A stretch of 64,000 bases of DNA from Papio anubis. Taxonomy: Eukaryota > Chordata > Mammalia > Primates > Cercopithecidae. Positions 11,463 through 22,327 of the stretch are shown piece by piece (the stretch's first letter is position 1; each line of letters begins with the position of its first letter). The position numbers were made by a program, and so were the translations under genes. Below the pieces are notes generated by a model. That model searched no databases, had not been told where the DNA came from, and saw only the letters and a list, made by a program, of their open reading frames with translations. The stretch covers positions 17,014,127 to 17,078,126 of the forward strand of contig NC_044995.1 of NCBI RefSeq assembly GCF_008728515.1, in the 5' to 3' direction.

Positions 11463-14400
11463 CTACCTTTTCTTGATCTCCTCATAGATGACGCTCACAA
11501 TTTTCTGCAGCCCAGACTCGTTCACAAAGCCATCACCCCTCTGGGCACAGAGGGGAGAAAGCACACAGGTCTCCCACGCCCAGGACCTCAGCACCACCCC
11601 GCCTCCCTGTCCCGGTCCCTTACTCAGAATCACCTTCTTGGAATGGACCAGTCTCCCGTTCACAAACACCTCAAACTCCCCTGTAGCCTGGGCAGCTCTG
11701 TCCTCCTCCTGGGAGGAGATGGCAGGGGTAGGGGAGGCTAAGATCTCCCCTCCAAGCCCTTTGGGGATCTCAGATCCCTGACCACTCCCCTCTCCCCCAG
11801 GACCCCCACACACTTACAAAGAGTAGGTGATTTGGAAATTGCTGCTCCAGGCTGTTTTTCAGTAGAATGTACTGAGGGCAGGAGATGGGGTCATGCGGTC
11901 GCAGGGGAGGGGAAACAGGGACTCCTCCCAGTCTTCCTGCCTCAGGCTCCCCCTACCTCCAAAGCCAAAACTACTCACCCGAAGGCTATAGCTTCAGAGG
12001 CCACTGGAGGCCAAGAGCAGGAGGAGAAAGTTAGAGAGAGACCAGGGAAGACACCGCATCAGTATCTTCCCCAGCTCAGGGGACCCTCTGAACACCTGAG
12101 TTGGATCATTTTCCTCCCGTTCAGAACCCTGAAGTAGCACCATCTCACGCAGGGGAAAAACCAGTCCGTCCTGTGGCCTGCAAGTCACCACAGGATCTGC
12201 CTTCTCACCCCTCTGTCCCCATCTTCTCCCACTTCTCCCCAACTCATTCAGCCTGTGCCAGCCACAGAAGCCCCTAGCTCATCTTTCTTTCTCTCTCTCT
12301 GTTTTTTTTTTTTTTTTTTTTTGAGACGGAGTCTCGCTCTGTTGTCAGGCTGGAGTGCAGTGGCGTGATCTCGGCTCACTCTGCCTCCCAGATTCACGCC
12401 ATTCTCCTGTCTCTGCATCCCGAGTAGCTGGGACTACAGCGACCCCCACCACGCCTGGCTAAGTTTTTGTATTTTAAGAGAGACAGGGTTTCACCATGTT
12501 GGCCAGGATGGTTTCGATCTCCTGACCTCATGATCCACCTGCCTTGGCCTCCCAAAGTGCTGAGATTACAGGCATAAGCCACCGTGCCCGATTTTTTTTT
12601 TTTTTTTTTTTTTTTTGAGACAGAGTCTTGCTCTGTTGCCCAGGCTGGAGAGCAGCGGTGTGATCTCGACTCACTGCAACCTTCCACCTCATGGGTTCCA
12701 GCGATTCTCCCACCTCAGCTTCCCAAATAGCTGGGATTACAGGCATGCACCATCACACCCAGCTAATTTTTGAATTTTTTGTAGAGATGGGGTTTCACCA
12801 TATGCCCAGGCTGAGGTCTCCCGAACTCCCGCAAGCGCCAGTGATCCACCAGCTTCGGCCTCCCAAAGTGCTGGGATTACAGGCCTGGCCCCTAGCTCAT
12901 CTTTCAACACCCCAGGTATGCCCTGCCTCAGGACCTTTGCACTGGCAGTTCCCTCAGCCGAATGCTCTCCCCACAGCATCCACACAAGTCCTTCTCTCCT
13001 TCCTTCAGGGCTTCTCTCATATATCCCCTTCTCAGTGAGGCCTTCCTGACCACCCCAGCTAAAACTGCAACCCCCCAAAATGCCTTTTGTTCACAGTACG
13101 TATCACCTCCTCACATATGAGATCATTTTCCAGGGGTCATATTATTGTTTATTGCTTGCCCCTCCACACCAGCCCGTGGGAGCCACAAGGACAGGGATCT
13201 CTGTCTTGTTCACTGCTGTGTCCCTGATGCCAATAGGGCCTGGAACGTGGTGGGTGCTGAAGAAGTAGTTGTCAAATGAATGAATGAATCCATGAATCCA
13301 TTGAGTCAGAGAAAGAGACAGAAAAGAGAAGATGGAGAGAAGGAAAGAGGCCAGAGATGAGGGAACCGAGATAGGGAGAAGGAGAAACACACAACACTCT
13401 GGGAAAGGAAAGACACAGGCTAGGCACGGTGGCTCACACCTGTAATCCCAGCTCTTTGGGAGGCTGAGGCAGGAGGACTGCTTGAATCTAGGAGTTCAAG
13501 AACAGCCTGGGTAACATAGTGATACTGCCCCCGCATCCCATCCCCGGCCTTGTCTCTACAAAAAATTAAAAAATTAGGGGCCAGGCGCGGTGGCTCATGC
13601 CTGTAATCCCAGCACTTTGGGAGGCCAAGGCAGGTGGATCACAAGGTCAGGAGATAGAGACTAGCCTGTCCAACACGGTGAAACCCCGTCTCTACTAAAA
13701 AAAAAAATACAAAATTAGCTGGGCGTGGTGGCACATGCCTGTGGTCCCAGTTATTCCGGAGGCTGAGGCAGAATTGTTTGAACCCGGGAAGCAGAGGTTG
13801 CAGTGAGCGGAGATCACAGCATTGCACTCCAGCCTGGGCAACAAGAGTGAAACTCTGCTCAAAAAAAAAGAAAAAAAAAAGGCAGGCATGGTGGTGCGTG
13901 CCTGTAGTCCCAGCTACTCAGGAGGCTGAGGTGGGAGGATCTCTTCAGCCCTAGAGGTCGAGGCTGCAGTGAGCTGTGAGGGCAAAATTGCACTCCAGCC
14001 TGGGCAATAAAGCAAGACCCTGTCTGAAACAAAAACAAAAACAAAACAGAGAGAGTGAGGTGGGGAGACAGAGAGTGGGAGAGACTGCCTGGGCAGAAGA
14101 GGAGAAAGAGAGAGAGAGAGAGAGAGACAAGGCGCCAGAGAGGCTTCCAGGGCAGGAAAGAGGCTGGGAAGGGAAGCCAGAGCACCCATCATGTGCGGTG
14201 CCTTTGTGTCGGTTTTGCTGGGGAGCAAAGCAGGTAGCTCTGCTCAGCACCCCATCCCCAGCACAGGCCTGGCACTTGGCCCGCTGGGATGAACGAATGA
14301 AGCTCAGATCCAAAGCAGGGATTTGAACCTGAAGTTCTCCCGCCCCAAAGAGAATGAGAGACAAGAGCGAGTTTCCAATCTAGGAACTGGGACTTTGGGG

Positions 14401-15340
14401 CTCTACCTGAATCCCTCCCCTCGCCCTACCCCAACCCTGACCTCCACGTCCTCGGAGACCCAGCCCCCACCGCCGGCCCTGTCCCCGGGAGTTGGGAGAG
14501 GCGTGTGTGAGGTCCTCACCAGTAGGTCACTCGAATCAGGACCCTCTTGTCCAGCGCGAAGTTCTCGCTGGTGGAGACCAAGGTTTCCGTAGAATTCTGT
14601 AAGGAGAGGGCCGACGGGATGGTCCCCAGGATGGGCGCGGGGACAGGGCTGGGAACGTGGGGATCTGCCAGCCCGGTGGCCGACGGGTCTGCCCTGAAGG
14701 TGAAGTCCAGGGTGGGCCCGGATGAGTTCGCGGCCAGAGGAGTGTGAGCGAGAAGGGGCCCCAGGGCGGGCCCGGCCTCGCTGGAGACCGACGGGATGAG
14801 CTTCAGGCTCGGGGCCGACTCAGGGTCCTCCTCGGGCGACAAAGGCGGCTCCGGAGCAGGTTCCGGGGGCGAATCCAAAGATAGGGCCGGGGCCGGGTAG
14901 GAGTCCAAGGCGGGGAGCGCGGTCCGAATCCCCGCCAGGACCTGGGCGGGGTCTGGGGCTGGGGCTGGGGCTGGGACCCGGACTGGAGGAGTCAGGGTCC
15001 GAGCCGGAGTCGGGACCGGAGTTGGGTTCCGGACGCGAGCAGGAGTCGGGACCGGAGTAGGGATCCAGGCCCGAGCAGGAGGCGGAACCAGACCGGGTAT
15101 CCGGGCCAGAGCGGGAGTCGGGACCTGAGTGGGGATGTGGGCTGGAGCGGGAGGCTGGACCAGAGCGGGAAGCCGGGCCGGAGACGGAGTCAGGACTGGA
15201 GTCTGGGTCCGGATGGGGGTCCGAGTCCGGACTGGAGTCGGGGTCCGGAGTGGAGTCGGGGTCCGGGTCGGGGTAGAAGCCCGGACTGAGGTTGAGGTCC
15301 GCGCCGAGGAGGGGGCTGGGGTCCGCGCCTGGTTATTCAT
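11463..15340 (-). CDS. SELENOV: SELENOV, selenoprotein V (five coding exons, UGA = Sec)
   Basis: Coding exons in transcript order: 15340-14520, 12003-11979, 11871-11818, 11708-11634 and 11540-11463. Together they are 1053 nt, giving 350 aa. All introns are GT-AG. Exon 1 encodes a long P/T/R-rich, repeat-like N-terminal region (about residues 1-250) ending in LDKRVLIRVTY. The rest is a selenoprotein W-like thioredoxin-fold domain with a C-G-L-U redox motif: the Cys codon is split TG|T across exons 1 and 2, and Sec is the in-frame TGA at 11996-11994. It then runs SYSLRYILLKNSLEQQFPNHLLF, EEDRAAQATGEFEVFVNGRL and ends IYEEIKKR. The start is MNNQARTP; an in-frame Met 20 codons upstream lacks the family's N-terminus. 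Expression is reported mainly in testis in other mammals. Sec decoding is supported by a SECIS element downstream. Confidence 0.93.
11979..12003 (-). other. SELENOV: SELENOV 25-nt microexon carrying the Sec codon
   Basis: A T completes the Cys codon, then GGC CTC TGA AGC TAT AGC CTT CGG. It is flanked by a cctccag acceptor and a gtgagt donor. At 25 nt it is not a multiple of three, so skipping it would remove the Sec and shift the frame. Confidence 0.9.
12004..14519 (-). other. SELENOV: SELENOV intron 1: Alus and an L2 3' end
   Basis: Minus-strand Alus lie at about 12303-12594 and 12595-12891. A LINE-2 3' end in plus orientation at about 12900-13300 ends in a (TGAA)n-type tail. A plus Alu at 13418-13577 and 13881-14048 is split by a second plus Alu at 13578-13880. 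A GA-rich stretch lies at 14050-14130. The last ~400 bp before exon 1 show no repeat I recognise. Confidence 0.6.
14590..15340 (-). repeat. SELENOV: Degenerate coding minisatellite in SELENOV exon 1
   Basis: The strongest repetition is at about 14940-15330. Variants of an ~18-bp unit (plus strand ggagtcgggaccggagt) repeat many times and encode T-P-x-R-T-P and P-T-P-V-P-T-P-A units. Units differ from each other, so it is an old repeat, but it could still differ in copy number between species. Confidence 0.75.
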
Positions 15341-15560
15341 GGAGCCCAGGGGGAGTCCCGCCCGCCTTCCCTCTTCGGGCGGGGAGAGCGTCTCCCACAC
15401 CGGGTTCTGATACGGGGCGCGACCACAGGGGCTCTGTTACACCGAGTTCCACCTGGCCCCCGGGTTCCACCGCTTTCGAAGGGCGTGCGACCTCCGGACC
15501 TCGCTGCGTAATTCCCGCCCCCTTAACCCCCGACGCGAGGCTGAGAAACACAGATTGCCC
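15341..15560 (-). promoter_or_regulatory. SELENOV: SELENOV 5'UTR/promoter region
   Basis: GC- and CpG-rich sequence directly upstream of the MNNQ start, without a TATA box that I can see. An MIR-like fragment begins further out at about 15580-15660. The transcription start is not determined. Confidence 0.45.
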
Positions 15561-15798
15561 CAGTGCCCCCGCAGCTGTCGGTGGCACTCAGGTGTTCAGC
15601 ATATGTGTACTGAGTGCCTGCTGCATGCACACTTCTCTGTGGGGTGAATTTGGGGACAGAGCAGGGATCAGGAAAGCTCTGGTCCCTGCCCTCACCAGGC
15701 TCCCTGTCCAGTGGGGGACACATACCCATGACCAAAGAGCCACAGCCCAGTGTTCAGGGCTGGGATGAGTGAGCCCAGGAGCTGTGAGATCCCAGAAT

Positions 15799-17327
15799 GT
15801 GGGGAAAAGAAAGAGAGATCAGACTGTTACTGTGTCTATGTAGAAAAAAGTAGACATAAGAGACTCCATTTTGTTCTGTACTAAGAGAAATTCTTCTGCC
15901 TTGAGATGCTGTTAATCTGTAACCCTCGCCCCAACCCTGTGCTTGCACAGACATGTGCTGTGTTGACTCAAGGTTTAATGGATTTAGGGCTGTGCTGGAT
16001 GTGCTTTGTTAAAAAAGTGCTTGAAGGCAGTATGCTTGTTAAAAGTCATCACCATTCTCTAATCTCTAATCTCAAGGACCTCTGCCTAGGAAAGCCAGGT
16101 ATTGTCCAAGGTTTCTCCCCAAGTGATAGCCTGAGATATGGCCTCGTGGGAAGGGAAAGACCTGACCTTCGCCCCAGCCCGCCCGACACCACCCTTAAAG
16201 GGTCTGTGCTGAGGAGGATTAGTACAAGAGGAAGGCCTCTTTGCAGTTGAGATAAGAGGAAGACATCTGTCTCCTGCTAGTCCCTGGGAATAGAATGTCT
16301 TGGTGTAAAACCCAATCTATGTTATATTTACTGAGATAGTAGAAAAACGCCTTAGGGCTGGAGGTGAGACATGCTAGCAGCAAAACTGTTCTTTAATGCA
16401 CCCAGATGTTTGTATAGTGCACATCAAAGCACAGCTCCTTTCCTTAAACTTATTTATGATTGGCCGGGTGCGGTGGCTCAAGCCTGTAATCCCAGCACTT
16501 TGGGAGGCCAAGACGGGCGGATCACGAGGTCAGGAGATTGAGACCATCCTGGATAACACGGTGAAACTGTCTCTACTAAAAAATACAAAAAACTAGCCGG
16601 GCGTGGTGGCGGGTGCCTGTAGTCCCAACTACTCGGGAGGCTGAGGCAGGAGGATGGAGTAAACCCGTGGCCCGGGCTTGCAGTGAGAGCTGAGATCAGG
16701 CCACTGCACTCAACCTGGGCCACAAATGAGACTCTGTCTCAAAAAAAGAAAAAACAAAACTTATTTGACACAGAGACTTGTTCACATGTTTTCCTGCTGA
16801 CCCTCTCCCCACTAGTACCCTGTTGTCCTGCTACATCCCGTCTCCAAGATGACAGAATAATGATCAAAAAATACTGAGGAACTCAGAGACCAGTGCCAGC
16901 TCGGATGCTCGTATGCTGAGTGCACTTTGAGTCCCTGGAGCCCACTTTTCCTTTTCTTTTTTTTTTTTTTTGAGACAGAGGTCTGGCTCTGTGGCCCAGG
17001 CTGGAGTGCAGTGGCTGGATCTCCAGCTGCCTGCTCACGCCTCAAGTCCGCGCCATTCTCCTGCCTCCGGCCTCCTGGCTGGGACTACAGGCTCCACTCC
17101 CTGCTGCCAAACTAATTTAATATTTACAATGAAAAGCAGGGAGTTTCACCCGTGTTAGCTGATAAGTCTCGATCTCCTAGGCCTGTAATCCTGCAGCCTC
17201 CCAAAGTGCTAGGCAAACTTAACCACTACCTTGACCCACCCTCTTTCTCTGTGGCATCTTTGTGTGCTTGCTTATTTTTCTCGGTCTCACCGTCCCTGTT
17301 GAAATATCACAGGTGTGGGCTGGCCCT
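15799..17327 (+). mobile_element. LTR5-like (HERV-K/HML-2 type) solo LTR, interrupted by Alus
   Basis: Starts TGTGGGGAAAAG and continues with text closely resembling primate LTR5: 'agtagacataagagactccattttgtt', 'gcctaggaaagccaggtattgtcc', 'atggcctcgtgggaaggg', 'acatctgtctcctgctagtcc'. An AluYR-like element sits at about 16462-16752 and a second, indel-ridden Alu at about 16952-17210. The LTR resumes at 'cctctttctctgtg' and ends near 'gtgtgggctggccc'. No gag, pol or env sequence is attached, so it is a solo LTR. I could not find a convincing 5-6 bp target duplication. Its 3' part is repeated in the next block. Confidence 0.75.
16462..16752 (+). mobile_element. AluYR-like element inside the LTR5-like LTR
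   Basis: Contains the 'ctcaagcctgtaatccc', 'gagacgggcggatcacgagg'-type and 'aaaaaactagccgggcg' words of the youngest Old World monkey Alus. 'acttattt(g/a)' occurs on both sides as a probable target duplication. Confidence 0.75.
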
Positions 17328-17803
17328 TCGGAATAAGTTCAGTCGGCTCTTTGACAATCGAGACAGCTTCCTGAAAGGGGACAACTGACATCTGGAGAGA
17401 TGATGGCGAGCACCTCAGGGACAGTCTCACTCTGTGGCCCAGGCTGGAGTGCAGTGGCGTGATCTCAGCTCACTGCAACCTCAGTCTTCTGGATTCAAGA
17501 ATTCTCCTGCCTCCTCCTGCCGCCACCATACCCAGCTAATGTTTGTATTTCCAGTAGGATGGGGTTTCACTATGTTGGCCAGGCTGGTCTCCAACTCCCT
17601 GGCCTCAAGTGATCCACTGGCCTCGTGACCCACACACCTCAGCCTCCCAAACTACTGGGATTATATGGAGTGAACCACTGTGCCAGGCTGAGAGTTCCGC
17701 ATTTATTACAGTATGGCTTCAAACATTAGCCCGCAGCTAGTTAAGTGGCAGAGCTGAGTTCAAACTTGTTATTACTTCACGTTCAGTTACGTATTTGCTT
17801 TCC

Positions 17804-18836
17804 ACATGTTTTCCCTGCTGACCCTCTCCCCACTATTACCCTGTTGTCCTGCTACATCCCCGTCTCCAAGATGACAGAATGTGATCAAAATACTGAGGGA
17901 GCACTCAGAGACCAGGTGCCAGCTCGGGTCCTGGAAGTATGCCAGGTGCACGATCCCCTAGGCCACACTGTTTCTTTTTTTTTTTTTTTTTTTTTGAGAC
18001 AGAGTCTGGCTCTGTCGCCCAGGCTGGAGTGCAGTGGCTGGATCTCAGCTCACTGCAAGCTCCAGCACCTCCCAGGTTCCACGCCATTCTCCTGCCTCAG
18101 CCCCCTCCTGAGTAGCTGGGTTCTGAAGCCCGCCACCTGCCGGCCTAGTTTTGTATTTTTTAGTAGAGGCGGGGTTTCACGTTAGCCAGGATCAGGGTCA
18201 CCGATCTCCTGACCGCAAGTGATCCACCCGTCTCAGCCTCCCAAAGTGCTGGGATTACAGGCTTGAGCCACTGCAGCCCGGCCCACTTTTCTTTCTCTGT
18301 GTACTTTGTCTTTGTGTCTTACTTATTTTCTCAGTCTCACAGTCCACCTGATGAAATATCCACGGAGTGTGGAGGGCTGGCCCCTTCCCGAGGAATAAGT
18401 TCAGTCAGCCTCTGCGGCAATCAGAGACAGCTTCCTAGAAAAGGGGACAACCCGACATCCTGGAGAATGATGGCGAGCACCTCAGGGACAGTCTCACTCA
18501 TGGCCCAGGCTGGAGTGCAGTGGCGTGATCTCAGCTCACTGCAACCTCAGTCTTCTGGATTCAAGAGATTACTCCTCATCCTGCCGCCCACCATACCCAG
18601 CTAATGTTTGTATTTCAGTAGAGATGGGGTTTCACTATGTTAGCAGGCTGGTCTCAACTCCTGGCCTCAAGTGATCCACTGGCCTCCAAGTGACCCACAC
18701 ACCTCAGCCTCCCAAACTACTGGGATTATATGGGTGAACCACTGTACTGAGGCTGAGAGTTCACATTTATTACAGTGCTAGAGCTAAACATTAGCCCACA
18801 GCTAGTTAAGTACTTGAGCTGGGATTCAAACTCAAC
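17804..18836 (+). repeat. Second copy of the ~1-kb segment at 16787-17767
   Basis: Begins 'acatgttttccctgctgaccc' and repeats the LTR 3' part, its inner minus Alu (about 17976-18283), the LTR end, the flank 'ataagttcagtcagcctc' and a second minus Alu (about 18487-18752), in the same order as 16787-17767. The two copies differ mostly by one- to three-base insertions and deletions. Confidence 0.85.
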
Positions 18837-19789
18837 CTGTCAGGCTCCAGCATCCTGGGGGCTTAACCACTGAGAAGGAATGTCAAGCTGTGAGCTCCTC
18901 AGGATGGGGCCTTGTCCCATCTTGTTTACTGCTGTATTCCCAGCTCCCAGAACAAGATCTGGCATGCAGTAGGTGCTCAATAAATGTTTGTGGCATTAAT
19001 AAAGAGACAAAGGAGTTAGCCAGGTAAAGGGAGGAGTTAGCTGGAGGCAACAGGACTAGAGCCCAGACAGTGAGCACAGCAAATACAGCAGGTGAGGGGG
19101 CAGGACGGTAACCAAGGACCTTCTTTCCCTACATTTTCACGAGTACATCAGACAAATTACTTTTCCAAAACATCTTTTATTTTTGGGGACAGGCTCTCAC
19201 CTGCCAACCCAGGCTGGAGCACAGTGGTGCAATCACGAAAAACTGCAGCAAGACCTCCTGGGCTCAAGTAATCCCTCTCCCACCTTGGCCTCCCAAAGTT
19301 CTGGGAATTTTTAGCATCGCTAGCCAGTCTTTGGTTGATTTGGTCAGTGTGGGGTGACTGTTTTCAGTAATTTGCAGGAAGCCAAAGAGAGGGGGTGTCT
19401 GTGTCTAACAGCCAGGATGGTTTTACTTCCAAAGTAGAAAAGTGTTCCAGTGTTAGATACTGATTTAAAAAAAAAAAAAAAAAGCCAGAAGCGTGGTGGC
19501 TCAAGCCTGTAATCCCAGCACTTTGGGAGGCGAGGCAGGCGGCGGATCGAGGTCAGGAGATCCCGGGGCCATCCTGGCTGCTGCAGTGAAACCCCATCTC
19601 TACTAAAATTAAAAAAAAACTAGCCGGGCCCGAGGTGGGCGGGTGCCATAGTCCCAGCTACTCGGGAGGCTGAGGCAGAAGAATGGCATGAACCCGGGGC
19701 TGAGGAGCTTACAGTGAGCGAGGGTGCGCCACTGCACTCAGCCTAGAAGTGACAGGCTGAGAGACTCCGTCTCAAAAAAAAAAAAAAAG
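18837..19789. repeat. MIR and L2 remnants and Alus between the two duplicated blocks
   Basis: The MIR tail ends at about 18875. An L2 3' end (18876-18995) ends 'gtaggtgctcaataaatgtttg'. A minus Alu fragment lies at 19180-19305. An indel-ridden plus Alu lies at 19480-19785. Confidence 0.65.
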
Positions 19790-22320
19790 AGCCCGGTATG
19801 ATTGGCTCAAGCCACAATCCCAGCACTTTGGGAGGCGAGGCAGGAGGATCACCCGAGGAGTCAGGAGATGAGAGACCATCCTAGCTAACACGGTGAAACC
19901 CCATCTCTACTAAAAATTACAAAAAAAAAAAAAACTTGCTTGGCCGAGGTGGCGGGTGCCTGTAGTCAGCTACTCGGGGGAGGCTGAGGCAGGAGAATAT
20001 AGCATGAACCCGGGAGGCCCGAGGAGCTTGCAGTGAGCCGAGATCCGGCCGTGCACTTAGCCTGGGTGACAAACAAGACTCGTCTCAAAAAAAAAAAAAA
20101 AAAAAAAAAAAAAGGCCCTGATGGGAGGCGGTGGCTCACACGGTAATTCCAACACTTTGGGAGAGCGAGGCGGTGGATCATCTGAGGTCAGGAGTTTGAC
20201 ATCAGCCTGGCCAACATGATGAAACCCCACCTTTAATCGCAGCACTTCTGGAGACCAAAGCAAGAGGACTGCTTAAGCCCAGGAGTTCAAGACCAGACTG
20301 GACAACATAATGGGAACCCCTCTCTACAAAAAACTTAGAACTTAGCCAGCTATGGTGGTATGCACCTGCAGTTCCAGCTACTCGGGAGGCTGAGGCAGGA
20401 GGATCGCTTGAGCCCAGGAGATTGAGGCTGCCATGAGCTATGATCACACCACTGCACTCTAGACGGGGTGACAGAACAAGAGCAAGACTACGTCTCTCTT
20501 TTTTTTTGTTTTGTTTTATTTTTCTTTTTTTTTTTTTGAGACGGAGTCTCGCTCTGTCGCCCAGGCTAGAGTGCAGTGGCACGATCTTGGCTCACTGCAA
20601 GTTCTGCCTCCCAGGTTCACGCCATTCTCCTGCCTCAGCCTCCCAAGTAGCTGGGACTACAGGCGCCCGCCACCTCGCCCGGATAATTTTTTTGTATTTT
20701 ATTTAGTAGAGACGGGGTTTCACCATGTTAGCCAGGATGGTCTTGATCTCCCGACCTCGTGATCCGCCCGCCTTGGCCCCCCAAAGTGCTGAGATTACAG
20801 GCGTGAGCCACCGCGCCCGGCCAGGACTATGTCTCTTAAACAAAACGAAAGCAAAGCCTAGTGGCCTGGATGTGTGCCATGAACAAAAAAGAAACCTGTG
20901 ATCGTGTAAGTCAGTAAGATTTGAGGGACATTTGTTATTGCCGCAAAACCCAACTATCTTAGTTGGCTCAGGCTGCTATTAAAAAAAATACCATAATCTG
21001 GCTTAAACATTTATTTCTCATAGGTCTGGAGATTGGAAGTCAGTGGTCATGGTGCCAGCAGGTTGGGTTCTAGGGAGGGACCTCTTGCAAGCTGCAGACC
21101 ACCAACTTCTTGCATCCTCATATGGCAGGAAGACAGCCAGCTAGCTCTCTGGCTTTTGTTTGTTTGTTTGTTTTGAGACGGAGTCTTGCTCTGTCGCCTG
21201 GGCTGGAGTGCAATGGCACAATCTCAGCTCACTGCAACCTCTGCCTCCCAGGTTCAAGCAACTCTCCCACCTCAGCCTCCTGAGTAGCTGGGATTACAGG
21301 CACTCCCACTATGCCCGGCTAATTTTTATATTTTTGTAGAGACCGGGTTTCACCACATTAACTTCCAGGCTGGCCTTGAGCTCTGACCTCAGGTGAATCA
21401 CAGCCTCCCGACACTACCAAAGTGCTGGGATTACAGGTACTGACCACTGTGAGCCACAGCTTGACCTTCTTATTTATTTATTTATTTATTTTATTTTATT
21501 ATTATTATTATTTTTTTTTTTTTTTTGAGGCGGTCTGCAGCTCTATGCATGAGCTGGGTCAGTGTGTGAACTGCGGCTCACTACAAGCTCCATCTCCTGG
21601 GTTTCCCGCCATTCTCCTGCCTCAGCCTCCCGAGTAGCTGGGACTACAGAGTAGCCAGCCACCTCGCCCGACTAGTTTTTTTGTACTTTTAGTAAGAGCG
21701 GGTTTCCCCGTGTGAGCCAAGGATGGTCTCGATCTCCTGACCCTTGTGATCCGTACGTCTCGGCCTCCCAAAGTGCTGGAATTACAGGCGTGAGCCACCT
21801 TGACCATTTTTATTTTTGAGACAGAGTCTTGCTCTGTCACCCATGCTAGGTGCACCCGGCACAATCTCAGCTCACTTCAGCCTCTGCCTCCCACGAGGTC
21901 AAAGCCGATTTTTGTGGCCTCCACCACCCAAGTAGCTGGGATTACAGGTGAGCACCACCATGTCTGCAGCTAATTTTTGTACATTTTTATAGAGACAAAG
22001 TTGCTTTCACCATTTGGTCAGGCTGGTCTCAAACTCCTGGCCTCCAAGTGATCCACCACCACTCAGCCTCCCAAAGTGTTGAGATTACAGGCATGAGCCA
22101 TGCTTTTGGCCTCTGCTTCTTATACGGGTATTGATTTGGTGTGGATATTTTCACTTCCCAAATCTCATGTTGAAATGACCGCCAGTGTTGGAGGTGGGCC
22201 TGGTGGGAGGTGTCTGGGCCGAAACCCTCATGAGGTCTTGGTGCCCTCCCACAGTAATGAGTGAGGTTCTGGCTCTGTGAGTTCCCTGGTTCCCTTCCAG
22301 GAAGCTGGTTGTTTAAAAGG
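19790..22320. repeat. Duplication unit 1: Alu and MaLR block
   Basis: Order: a plus Alu (19789-20098), plus Alu-derived segments (20112-20490), a minus Alu (20522-20822), a unique part with a minus Alu (21160-21465), a minus Alu (21518-21805), a minus Alu (21806-22110) and the left part of an MST-like LTR (22115-22320). It shares 'ccctgatgggaggcggtggc' and 'cttatacgggtattgatttgg' with unit 2. Confidence 0.75.
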
Positions 22321-22327
22321 AGCCTGA

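Noticed and set aside
13859..14364. Leucine/serine-rich open frames resembling membrane proteins
   Set aside because: They derive from an Alu and a GA/CT-rich simple tract inside SELENOV intron 1.
15341..15400. Upstream in-frame Met (MWETLSPPEEG…) as the SELENOV start
   Set aside because: The family start is MNNQARTP at 15340. The upstream stretch has no resemblance to known SELENOV and lies in the presumed 5'UTR.
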